64,000 nucleotides of DNA. It comes from Sphagnum compactum (taxonomy: Eukaryota > Bryophyta > Sphagnopsida > Sphagnales). The position numbers were made by a program, and so were the translations under genes. Numbering within the stretch: the stretch's first letter is position 1; each line of letters begins with the position of its first letter. Positions 21,276 to 33,162 of the stretch are shown piece after piece. The stretch is taken from positions 7,746,875-7,810,874 of the forward strand of contig OZ234495.1 in NCBI GenBank assembly GCA_965153455.1, read 5' to 3'. The notes below the pieces were generated by a model. That model was not told the DNA's origin, did not search any database, and saw nothing but the letters and a program-made list of their open reading frames with translations.

Positions 21276-24200
21276 ATACAGTTAGGTACAAGTTCATTAC
21301 AACTCATGAACGAACTCCATAGCGTAGGCATTCATGACATGTTAAAACATACATGATACACAAGTTGACTTCATCTAAAATTCAACAATTCAACAAATTG
21401 CCAATAACTAAACCCACAATGTTTTGAACAATTTTGATTTTAATACAAAATTTAGTACATAGACAAAACTTTGGTATAAATCAACTTTCACTAGCATGTT
21501 ATGAAACATGAACAACAAAATTAGAATTTTTTGACCTCTTTTCCAAGAAAGAAACAATTATTAATTTAGATCTTTATTTTTTACTTGCTGTACATGTGTT
21601 GAATGTCTTGCCTTTGCTTTGATCTACATATCTTTCCAATGTTGATAACCTTTTTGCCAAAAGAAATTCCTATATTTTAACCTTTCCTTTCTCACCTACA
21701 TTAAATTTATTAAAAGCACAATCACCAGCCTTTGCCATGATTTGTTAACTAGAATCATCTTGGCCCATGAGATTGAATAAAGAAAACCATACACCATTTA
21801 CAAAGAGATCATCCATTTTCAAGACATTGCAAGTTGTAGTAACAAAGTACTTGTCTTTGTTTGGCACTAGTAGCCAAGGATGAGAGGCAATGCTAACAAA
21901 ATTAAGCAAGCTTCCACATAAAAAAATGTTTAAGGCTACCATTTTAACTTCATGATTAGTCACACCAAGTACAAAAGTTTTATGCAAGCTACAAAGATTG
22001 AGAATTTGAAGCTTGAAAAGTTCAAAAATTTCAAGTAGAAACTTTTGATTAGCCTACAATGTATTTTTAGGTGACAATACACCTTGTAGTGTAACAAATT
22101 AATGAATGTTAGATAACAATTTATTTGTTAGAAATGCTAGAAATTTGCATACTATGGGTTGTGTACCCTTGGGAGTTTGTTCAACTTTGTAAACCATTTA
22201 AACATGGACAGATTAATGGTTGTGTTTAGATATTGCATATTGATTGAGTTCCAACTTAAATTATGAAAAACACAACCCTACTTTAGTTTTTTTGGAAATT
22301 GATATAATTGAAACTTTTCACAAAACTAGGAGTTTACAACAACATTAAAAGATGTAATGCCAAGGTTTGGTGCATGATAATAATATTCCATATTGCACAT
22401 GTCTAGTCGCAAGAAGAAAAATGTCCAATTTTTTATTTTTTAAAATCCCTATTTGGTCACTACACCCCTATTTGTCTCCTAACTACATTTTATTTAAATT
22501 AAAATATGGATGAAAAATCCTTGCATCCAAATTGTGGGTGAAAAACCCTCCACTTGGATTCAAAAAATTGAAATAAAACATCGAAATAAAAAAAACCTTG
22601 AAATTTTGAACAAAAATAAAATGGAGGAAAGGGGAGGCCCAAATTGGACTTGTTTTGCCCCCTTATTTTGGACCTTGTTAGGGAGTTTTAAATTGAACCC
22701 CTTTTACAATATTATCTTTAACTTGGCCCAAAACATGCAAACTTTAGTTTGTGCCCAAACTTGGTAGGTTCAAGGAGGAGTTTGAAGCCCTTGGAGATGG
22801 CAATCTTGTTCCATGTTCATTGCCATCACTAAGCTCCTCCTCCCCCACATGTTTTTCTTGGTTTTCCCTTTGCGCTAATTTGACAACAACACCGTTAAAA
22901 GGTAAGAGTTTGAAGTTTTTATTAGAATAATTTTTACTATTGCATTGCATTATTAATGTTGCTATTGCCATTCTTGGGAAGGAAGAGGAGGAAGATAACA
23001 ATGTTGTTGCTGCATAATGAAGATGATGAAGAAAGGATTGGTCATGCTATTGAAGTAAAAAAATTTCCCCTCCTTGCTGTTATAAACAAATAAACCACAA
23101 AAAGAATGGAGGCACTTCTATGCAAAATTGGTAGGAGCTTTCTCTTCCTTTCTTTTTTTCCCTTCAACATTCTAGATTACACAAGCCCTCATTAAAGTTC
23201 AACTCCTTAGGGAGTTTTAAACCAACAAGCTCAAATTCACCAAAACCACCAAGTGAAGCAAAATAATAACCTTGTAGTTATAATTTCTACCCAACTGCAA
23301 AACACAACTATACACGAAACACCCAAAAACACACCCACACCACATGACATACATAGCAAAACTCAACTCATTACAATCATACAACATGGTGCATAGAACA
23401 AAATTTAAAAACCATAAGCTTTTTTACACTTCAATTTGTTTGCATAAAGACAAACTATTTAACTAATTCTTGTTGTTTCAAAATTTCACGAGTCAACCAT
23501 TGTAACTAACTAAAACAAAATACAAACTACCAACAACCGACAACCACACCCATGACATATCTTGTGAAAAACACAAACAAAATTAGTGCCACATAATGAA
23601 TCTCACTTTAGCAATCTCAAGCTATACTAAATTTTTTTGGATTCAAAATATTCTTCACCTAACACAAACAGGTACAACCGAACCCTTGCAAACCAAAAAC
23701 AAACTTGCATAAATTTTTTACAAAACAAGCATAACACAACAGAAGATAATGGTGTGATTTCAAATCCAAAAAATTGAATCGAAACACCACACTCAAGATC
23801 TTATCACCTTCCAAACATCTAAATATCTAAAACCATATTCACATTGGATTTAGTTCCAAGTCAACTTATCTTAGTCTATTTAATGTAACCTAGACATAAT
23901 CATCTAAACATAATAAAACACCAAACAAATGGTGCAAAACATCTTCATATATTAAAAAAACCTATAATGCATTACCATATTAAATCATACACATTCAGGT
24001 TAGATGCAAGCTATGGTGGTTCACTTTTTGCATTCTGATGAATTTTTTGCAGAGTGTATTCTATTCAAATGCCACAAATGCATTGTAAAATCATCAATTT
24101 GATAAAAATATTTATGGATTAAGATTGAAAACTTGAATAAGAATATTTATTAAGGGGTGAAATTCAATAAACATACACCAATCATATAGTAATGGATTTT

Positions 24201-24580
24201 TAAAAATGAAGATATGGACTATAATTTGGGTTTTACATTAACATTCAAATGCATTTTTTGTTATAATTTTATTTCAATATTTTTTATAGGGACTCAATAT
24301 ATGATACATGATGGAAAAAAAAATCTGGATTGAAAAAAATTACAACAAAAACTTTAACCAACAAATAACCATGAATTTTTGAATGACCAGATTTGGGCCT
24401 TACTTTCAAAAGTTCCAATCTTGGTTTTTTTTTGTTAGATTGATTTTTTTTTCCCCCTTAACATGTATAATAAAGAGTTTTCTAAATGGGCAACTTTTCA
24501 TATGGACTTTATAAATTGATTGATCACCACATAGGGCCCACTCAACATTGACTTTTAATGTTTGTTTCCATTGTAATGAG
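21276..24580. other. AT-rich intergenic DNA, no gene recognised
   Basis: No open frame longer than about 85 codons and no domain similarity were recognised. The DNA is probably old repeat sequence. Confidence 0.55.
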
Positions 24581-25160
24581 TGTTGTGACCCGTGGCTACG
24601 CCACTCCAGCCACCCGTGGCACCTCGCCCGGCCCCTCGCAGCGGTTGCCCCGGTCGCTGTTTTTTTTGGCCTCTTTGAGGACCTCGTTTCAAGACCCTAA
24701 CGACGGGTTTTCTCTCTGAGGACCTCATTTCAGGTCCCCAACGATGGGTTTTCTTTCTGGGAACCTCGTTTCAGGTCCATCTCGAGGTCTGGACCGGGTA
24801 TTGAGAATCTCGATTCAGGTCCTTTACCGAGGATTCTGGCCACCTCGGTTCAGGTCCTCGAAGGTTTTGAGGACCTCGCTCGTTTCAGGACCTCGTCTTG
24901 TTTTTCTTTTTCAGGACAGACAGACGGACAAACGGGATCTGGGTTTCAGGACCTCGACAGACGGACAGACGGGATCTGGGTTTCAGGACCTCAACAGACA
25001 GATAGACAGACAGACACCACGTTTGCTTTTATATATAAGATACACCAACTGCCCTAACTACCGCCGGTTCCGGCGTGATGTTAAAACGCAGAACGTCTTG
25101 TGACACACAGACGGACACATAGACACCACGTTTGCTTTTATATATAGGATGTTAATTTTT
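24581..25160 (+). repeat. GC-rich island of short tandem and direct repeats
   Basis: In otherwise AT-rich DNA, a motif like GAGGACCTCGTTTCAGGTC recurs with variation at about 24677, 24718, 24759, 24803, 24838 and 24869 (spacing 31-44 nt). It is followed by two copies of an ACGGGATCTGGGTTTCAGGA block with GACAGACGGACA runs, and two copies of a roughly 30-bp block starting ACACCACGTTTGCTTTTA (about 25015 and 25121). A 119-codon frame at 24744-25103 follows the repeat and is probably not a gene. A short related stretch lies inverted at about 36040-36125. The origin is unknown; a non-autonomous mobile element is one option. Confidence 0.6.
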
Positions 25161-25559
25161 TCATTTATATAGACTTTTGGGACTAGGACTCTTGTATCAC
25201 CACCACTTTTGAGCCACCATAGCTTACATCTACCGTTCAAGTTTTTTTATTATATTAAGCTCTCATAATCATCAATACATGGTCATCCATAAAATTTCAA
25301 GATTAATGATAGAATAAAGGATGTTCCAAATTTCAGCCCCTAATCAACATTGAACTATCCATTGTTTATTATTCACTTGATTCCAATAAAACAACCCAAT
25401 TTATTTTTTTAATCATTGAAATAAAATTGAAAAAATATATGAAAATTTCCACTTGATTTCAACATTTCAAAACATACATTCTATGTAGTTATTTTTAAAA
25501 ATCATTGGGGTGTAAGATTTTATCCAAATCAGCACAATCCTTGGCTTCTTTTATAAGGT
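25161..25559. other. AT-rich intergenic DNA
   Basis: Nothing recognisable beyond A/T-rich sequence. Confidence 0.5.
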
Positions 25560-25760
25560 TTTCACCTATGTAGCCTAAGCAGCTAGCTAACCTTGGTGGA
25601 TAAGTAGCCTACATAGATAGGTATGTACTTCTAACCTAGTTACCCACCAAGCCTACCTAGTAATTAATTGAGTAGGTTGATAGATAGCCTAGGTAAATAT
25701 GTAGGTACATTAGGTATTTGGGTAGGTAGCCTATGCAAGCAAGTAATTAGGTTGATATAT
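25560..25760. repeat. TAGG/CCTA-rich degenerate array
   Basis: Dense imperfect repeats of TAGGTAG and its complement (for example TAGGTAGCCTA, TACCTAGTAATT). Similar arrays occur at 46190-46400 and 54530-54770, suggesting one satellite-like family. Confidence 0.6.
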
Positions 25761-26129
25761 TACATAAAAAGATAGGTTGCTAATTGTAGCCCCCTCCCAC
25801 CTCACCTCACCTTGCCCCGCCCTACCCCACCCCAAAGAGAAAGGAACAAAAACACATTTAAACAACAAATTTGCACATTGGGTAGCCAATAATGAAAGCA
25901 ATTTGGCAAAGGGTTCACTAGCATGCAGGTGAAAGTCTGACCAGCCCTTTGCCACTGAGATTGATTTGGGGGTGGCAATGGCTTGTGGAGTTGGGTTTGT
26001 TGTTGTCAAGGTTTCTTTTATTGGTGAATTTTGAACTGAAAATTTATGATTTTGACCGGTATTATAAAAAAAAATCATGGGGAAAAATGGTCCAAATTTG
26101 TTAGATCAAAGGATAAAAAATCCAAATTG

Positions 26130-26275
26130 CCAAATTTTAATGATAAGTTCTAGTAAGTAGCCAAGAATATACAAAGGATTCTTTTTTTCTTTCTACTTTC
26201 ATATCTAGTATGTAGCCAAATTTGGCTAAATTATTTTTTGAATGATCTCCACTTTCTCTACATCACCAAATCCCT
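26130..26275 (-). repeat. AT-rich dispersed repeat family 2, inverted partial copy
   Basis: It shares the AGTAAGTAGCCAA block, TTTCATATCTAGTATGTAGCC, AAATTTGGCTAAAT and GAATGATCTCCACTTT with the other family members, in inverted orientation. Confidence 0.6.
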
Positions 26276-26504
26276 AAAAGAAACCCTGGCTGTTGTGCTT
26301 CCAAAAAATATATAAAATCAAAATTATAACAAGATTTTTTTAGGACAATTTTTAATAACATGTCACCATTTATTCCTAAATTCCTCTTGGGATTTTCAAT
26401 TTCTCACTACTGACGCTCCAGCCTATAATTGGGGAAAAAAAAAAAAAAAACTTCTAAGCAGGCATTAAATTTGAAAATCCCTTGTGTTCTTCTTCACCTA
26501 TGAA

Positions 26505-27060
26505 AACAAGGGGGTGTGTCACACTGTGGCCTTGCCATTTACATTTAAAAGTATCTTAGGGCAAAAGAAGAATTATGGAAACTCGAATATTTCACCATGC
26601 AAAAACATAATCTTCAAAAAAAATCCTCTAAAGGAAACCCAAAATCCTTCAAGATATTATAACTCTATATAACTAATCTCCATTTTCAACACAAGCCAAA
26701 ATATCATCTTTCAAAAATCCTCATATAAAAATAGACCTATTACGTACCTAGGGGCCCAAAATCCCTTAAGCTACTACTACCTATACTCTATAATGATACT
26801 AAACACAATATGCTTGGTTCTGGCCCTGTGGGTTATGTTTTGTTGGCCTTGCGCCTACCAAGGCAAGGATATTGTGTTTAGATTCATTATGGAGTATAGT
26901 AGCTTTAAGGGATTTTGGGCCCCTAAGTAGTAGGTCTATTTTTATACGAGGATTTTTGAAAGATGATATTTTGGCTTGTGTTGAAACTTGAGATTAGTTA
27001 TATTGAGTTATAATATCTTGAAGGATTTGGTTTCCATTAGAGGGGTTTTTCAAAGATTAT
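26505..27060. repeat. Foldback family 1, copy D (both arms, right arm truncated)
   Basis: The left arm starts with the family terminus AACAAGGGGGTGTGTCACAC and runs inward to the ACACAATAT block near 26810. The right arm runs outward from ACCAAGGCAAGGATATTG near 26858. The loop is longer than in copy A (about 45 nt). The right arm stops at about 27060, where foldback element E begins, so the outer 100 bp or so of the arm are missing. Confidence 0.82.
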
Positions 27061-27568
27061 ATTACTCAGTTGCGGATGAACCTCAACTGAGTTAATATTT
27101 GGTTTCACCTTGGTAACCAGTTCTGTAGGAAATAGGTCTCTCATATAGGTAGATACCTAAGAAAATAGGCAATTGCTAGGTGCGTAGATGGTATATACAT
27201 AGGTAAGGGCTGTTTTTACTACCTAGCTACTAACAACCTGCTTCTGGGCTGTTAGTAGCTAGGTTAAAAAAAAAAAGCAACCAAGCTAACCACCATGGTT
27301 AGCTAGGGAACTGTAACCCAACAGAAAACTGTTTCCTGACCACTTACCATTCATCCTTAGTGGTCCGCTGGTGGGTGCTGCTGGTTCACTGTGGCCCGGT
27401 CACATTAACTTCTCTACGGCCACAGTGAACCAGCACCCACCATCGCACACCATGAAGGATGGATGGTAAGTGGTCAAGAAACAATTTTCTGTTGGGTTCC
27501 ACTTCCATAACTAACCATGGTGGTTACCTCAGTTGGTAGGTTGTTACTAGGTAGGTAGTAGAAACAGC

Positions 27569-27609
<41 letters not shown>

Positions 27610-27739
27610 ATCTACTTACTTAGTTTTTACCTATTTTCCTGCCTATCTACTTATATATGAAACCTATTTCTTACAGAATTGATTACCAAGGTTAAACCAA
27701 ATATTAACTCAAGTTGACGTTCATCCACGACTGAGTAAT
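27061..27739. repeat. Second large foldback element (family 3, copy E)
   Basis: The left terminus ATTACTCAGTTGCGGATGAA and the right terminus ending CATCCACGACTGAGTAAT are inverted. Corresponding blocks pair inward: AATATTTGGTTT with AAACCAAATATT, CTTGGTAACC with a GGTTACCAAG-like partner, AACCCAACAGAAAAC with GTTTTCTGTTGGG-like sequence, and GTTCACTGTGGCC (27383-27395) with GGCCACAGTGAAC (27418-27430) around a 22-nt loop. Arms are about 325 bp with moderate divergence. A pure (AT)n run of about 32 nt (27574-27605) lies in the right arm. A further fragment of its inner sequence follows at about 27750-27792. There is no coding frame. Confidence 0.82.
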
Positions 27740-27792
27740 ATCGGGCAACCCGTGGATGGTGCACTGGTGGGTGCTTGTTCACTGTGGCCAAT

Positions 27793-30700
27793 GTGACCAA
27801 AGACCAAGTGAGGATACTTTTGCACTTGTACAACGGGTTTTTGAGGTAATGTGACCGACATAATTTTGTTGATTTGGAGAAAATCTGCAGATCTGAGGGC
27901 AACCACCACAACCAGTGGGAAAATCCATGAGAATAGTGAGCCAATATCTCAACAGTTTACATAAAAGTCCCAACTATTTGAGTGGGATATCTTAGTACAA
28001 CTGACCGTGCCAGTAGAAGAAGATTGTGGAAATGTATCCTTATTGGGCCTCGCATCATTGCATTGCACCAAGATAAGCATCTATCTCTTAAGAAGGAAGG
28101 TAGTTTTGTCAGGCCCTCCCTCAAAGGGGCGAAAGGATTGTCGTCACTTCTAGCAGGCCAGCATCGGTTGAGATGTTTTGATGTTAAATTGTCCTGTTCA
28201 GAAGGGGACGATTGAAGATTTTATTCTGGTTGCGTCATTCAGATTGAGTGGGTTGTTGATAGTGGAATTACTCAGTCCAGACCAGGTGCGTGTGAGCTTA
28301 TTGATTTTAGGGTTAGGTTTTGGTTTGGGGTGGTGGCTGATTCTGTTTCTTACAAGTTGATTTTGTGGTTGCAACAAGAGTTTGTTGCGGAGGAAGTGAT
28401 GAACATATATGTTCAAGTGATTTGTGTGAAATGTGTAGAGAGAGTATATTAGATGCTGCTATGGAGAGGTGCTTGAGGGCGTTGGTTGCTATTGTTTGTT
28501 GTCTTCAGTGACTTCCTTTGTTGTTCTCTCTTGACACAAGAAAAAAAGTCAATAATAGCTATTGCTTGTTTCTTTATATCTTTTGTATTCCTCCTTTTAT
28601 AGTAACAATGGTTGACTATGGGTATGGTGAGGTCCTATTCTCATCATTTCTCAAGTTGGAGGTTGTCGCATCAACTTTTGTGACTATTTTGTATTGTTTT
28701 GGTTGCTAGTTTGATGATTAGTCTAACAAGAAGTTTGCAAGCATCATCTTGATTTTCCACAATCACCTTTTAAGATTGTTTTCCTTAGCACACACTTGTT
28801 AGTGATGCCCTGCAACTATTCCATGAGTCATATGACTACTATGCACAACAAGCACAATAGGTTAAGTTTTTTTGGCAATGTATCAAGTTCAAAATTGTTG
28901 TTTGTGTTGAGTGGTTCAGTTGGTTTCACATTAGTTCTACACTCTTGTTCCATATGTACAAAGGTGAAGTTGTCATGATGGAGATTACAAATCTTCCTCT
29001 ATTTATTTTGATCGAGAGATTGAGATGTCTTGCCATAGACAACAAATAGCCCTAGTTGGAGCCACTAGCATTCATATGGTTACAATTATGGTCAACATGG
29101 CTATTATGGAAGCACATGAAGCAAGATTATGGTTATGCTTAGCTCGCTAGTAGCAAGGTAATCAACAAAGCTACAACTAGCAAGGATTTGCTTACGATCA
29201 ACTTGAAGCAAGATATATTGTTGCACAATGAATCAAGACTTAATTTATTTTTTTCAACTTGTTAAAAATCTGAAGTTGAAATTGTTTTTGTTTATTTTTT
29301 AACAACCCGAGATCTAAAGTATGCATTCAAAGGAATCTTTCGAATTTAATTTCATCTTTTGTTGTTTATAGTGTTTTCAAAAGTTTCTAAAATAAAAATT
29401 TGCTATTGATAAGCATGACCGAGGTCTTGAAATTTTATCGTGGGGTTAGTGTCGAATGAGGAATTCTTACATAAGATTGTTGAAAGTGTAGGACTTCTAT
29501 ATCAAAACATAATTTTATATATCGGACATTTTTTATTCCCAAGTTGGTGTGACTTTGGAAACTTCTAGAATTGATCCACTACATTTGGAAGTTATGAAGT
29601 ATTCTCTAGGTACATATTCATTTATATAGTTTATAAGATCACCGCATCACATTTCTTTGTACTGCATGTGGAGTGTATGAAAACTTATATATTATTTTAC
29701 AATATTATTATTTTTTAGAATCATTATTACCAAACAAAATTTGTAGAAGTGGATATTTAATGGATGGTGAGTGAAATGCATAATGAATTGGGACATGTTT
29801 TGTAATAATGAATTTTCTCTTTTCATAGAGATGTTAGAATTATGTCATATGATGAAGAGGTTATCATGTGCATAGCTTCTTTTGGCTCGAAATTGTGTTG
29901 GTGGTGGTGGTGGCCTTTTGTAGGAAATGAGATTGGGGATGGGTTTATTTAGTCTAAAGTAAGTTAATTTTCTTTTGGAATGAATTTATTCATTGTAAGT
30001 TGGATATGTTGCAAAGAAAGAAAGGACATGTTTAGGTGATTGGTCTTTTTTTGTTGCATATTTGAACATTGAATCTGATCTCATCACTAACTAGCACTAA
30101 AAGAAAAAATGTTGTTTGGAACCAATTGAAAAAATGTTATTGCAAACATATCCCAATTTTTTAGTTACAAAATCTAATTGTAAATGAAAAATGTTTTATT
30201 CTAGTGTAACCGTGGTTGAGTGGACTCCACACAACTTTCTTACTAAAAGTGTTCATTTTTCATTTCATTCTTTCATTGTAATCCCAAAACTTTGTTTATG
30301 TAATGTGACCAATGATGATTTTGATTTTCAAATAGTCATGAAAATTAATGTAATTGAATTGGTCAAAAAGCTTGAACATTAAGATCATAATTATGAGCAT
30401 CAAGATAGCTACTCACATTGATATGTAATGAAATGTTGAAATTAGCGAAAATTTGCAAACTTGGGGTTTTCAATTTTTAAAATTCAGAAATTTATTGTGA
30501 TCAGCCTTTAATTGTTGAGGGTATGAAATTCAGAAATATGATTTTTTTGAATTTATAGGCTGAAATTAATAGAAATTTACCTCTGAATTTTCGTTAATTT
30601 TGACCTCAAATTTCTATGAATTTGAATTTTTGAATATAAATTTCAGACCTTCACCAATTACATCTTGATCATAATAATGTATTATTATTTCAAATTTTGA

Positions 30701-33162
30701 TTTTTGATATGAAAAAGTGGGAAATCACTTCATTAAAATATTCACTTTCAATTGTTAAAGCCTTTTAATGTTTGTTCGGGTAAAAGAACTGATGTCATCG
30801 AGTTGATGATCATAGCCATCTTAAGGCTTAGAGTGGGCATTGGGTGCATGTGGTGGTTGGAAAGGGTGTTGCAATTTTATACAAGTTGAGTTGGAAAAAT
30901 AATGATCATAAAAAAAGAAAGGTGAAATGTTCATACCTTTTGCTTTTAGCATAATTGGACAATATTGCATAGCTTAATTTGTGTGCAATATCAAATTATC
31001 CGTCAATGAGGTAAACACTATTGTGACCAAATGTTGATATTCGTAATTGCCAAAAACTTTTAAACCTATAATTCAAGGATTTATCACTTCAATTGGGTGT
31101 AGAACCCAATAGCAAGGCCATTAGTTGGTGTTGTAATATTTTACTTGAATAATTATACCATGACATTTTTATTAATTATGTTTCAAAGTCTTTCCTATTG
31201 GATTTAAGAAACATGACATAAAATCAAGATTTACACCAAATTATTGTAAAATATTTTGCCTAAATATGAAACTAATGTGGTAGATTACTATTTCCTTATC
31301 TACATCCACCATTAGGAGATGATGAAGTTAGTGGGGGCAACATGGTAATTCATCATTGCGTAATTGTCATGATGAAGGTAATAGTTTAAATTTGGCTATA
31401 ATTCATATATGAAAGTAGAAAAATTAAAAAGCCTTTTTATATTTTTGCTACTCGATGGAACTTGTTGTAGAAATTTCATTATTTAACAAAAAAATGAAAA
31501 TTGGCAAGTTAGGGCCATTTTTTCACAAAAATCCTTTGTATGCATGCCAAAGGAAAATGGCTAGTGTGACAAGTTTTTTTGTCTTGGTGCCAAGGACATC
31601 TTGTACATATTGTTTTGAACAAAAAGTCACGTAGGAAAATGCATAAGCAAGAATGAACTACCACCCATTTAAAGCAACTCAAATTATGAAGCCTAAGTCC
31701 AAATGTATTTCAATGTTAGCAATCAATTTTACATATGTTTTTAATTATTACTACCAAGTTCTTGCCCATTCCATCACTCCACACACCGTGTGCTAGAATA
31801 ATTAGGGCAACTTTCAACTTTCAAAATGCTTCCTAAACCTTAACATTATATTCCAACTAATCATGGAACTTAAATTTCAATCTAAAACCTTATGTTGAAT
31901 TCTTTCCCACAATTGTGCCAACATCTTACTCTTATCTAGGATTTCCTTAATAAGTGTCCCTTTGCAAAATAATTTCAACAACGTCCTTTTTACCTTCCTA
32001 AGAACTAATATTGTCACATTATTCACACAATCTCAAACATACACACATAGACGTTTCTAAACATTACATCACACACATTAACATGAATAAACAATTTGCT
32101 TCAATAGTCACCAAAAATATAGAAAAAAACAAAAGAGACATATAATACTTTACTTTTAAACCATGGTACATTCCACCATGTTCTTGGTATTGTTGGAAAG
32201 GCTTGATGACACCATGCTCTTTGTAACATTGGAAAGTTCCCCCTGGGGTGGGAGTGTAGTGAGGTGGTTTGATAATTTTTGGACTTACGATGTAAAAGTT
32301 ATTGAATATATAAAAATTTCATTCAAAATTCAATAAAATCAAAACTAAAACTTTTAAAGGCGTCAAGATCTTGGTATTGCTAGAGTGGATTTCTTGGAGG
32401 AGATATTGTAATTTTTAGACCTAAGGTGGGGGCAATATTGAATTTTAAGTAATTTCATCATGAGAAATTAATTTTAAACTCAAAAAATATTTTTCCATAA
32501 TTAAGTTCTATAATCAAGGTCCTATTATTGCTTGGAGCAATTACATAATATTCACACTTGGGCCAACAACATAAGCTCCACTAATCCATCTATTAAAAAA
32601 GGTTATATGTTTTGTTTGTCACAATTTGATCTCCCAAACTCCTATCCGTTGGTTGGTGATAGGTTTTCCTTTTAATTTTTCTATAGATGTTTCTTGCAAA
32701 AAGACGATGCTTAGTTATTAAGGAATTGGTAGAAATGGTTAATTATTTGAGAAAATGCAAATAAGATAATGAGGTGATGTAGCCTTGCTAAACTTTATAG
32801 AAGAAAAACACCCAAGAAAGGGAAAGAAAAGGAAACAAGGGCAAGGACTAAAGTCAAGGCAAATAAATAACCCAACAAAGGTGGGCCACAAAGAGGAAAG
32901 GGAACCACTAAGAACCGAACCCTCCACCAATCACATGAAGCAAATCAATTAAAAAAAGGGGATGTAAATTCAATAAAATTCCTAGCCTAAAAGAACCTTC
33001 CCCTGTAATAATAGTTTGTTTCAAGATGGAGGTGGCTTGCGCTTTCTATAAAACCACCAACATTCTCTATCTGTAAAAGGAAAGCAACATCGATAAAGGA
33101 GGGCTCTTAATGCCCTTTGTTGTCCACACCATTTTAACACATTGATGAAGAAAGCTATTAGC
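27793..33162. other. AT-rich intergenic DNA, no gene recognised
   Basis: Only short open frames with no recognisable domain. A partial repeat family 2 copy lies at about 31390-31550 (AATTTGGCTATAATTCATATATGAAAG through CACAAAAATCCTTTG). Around 32230 a GTAGTGAGGTGGTTTGATAA phrase recalls a SINE A box but has no B box. Confidence 0.5.

Noticed and set aside
20970-21290. CRISPR-like array
   Set aside because: Units are imperfect, adjacent and AT-rich without unique spacers, in a eukaryotic context; it is a degenerate tandem repeat.
24744-25103. 119-codon plus-strand frame in the GC-rich island
   Set aside because: It follows the short tandem motifs (repeated GFRTS/DRQTD-like peptides) and is a translation of the repeat.
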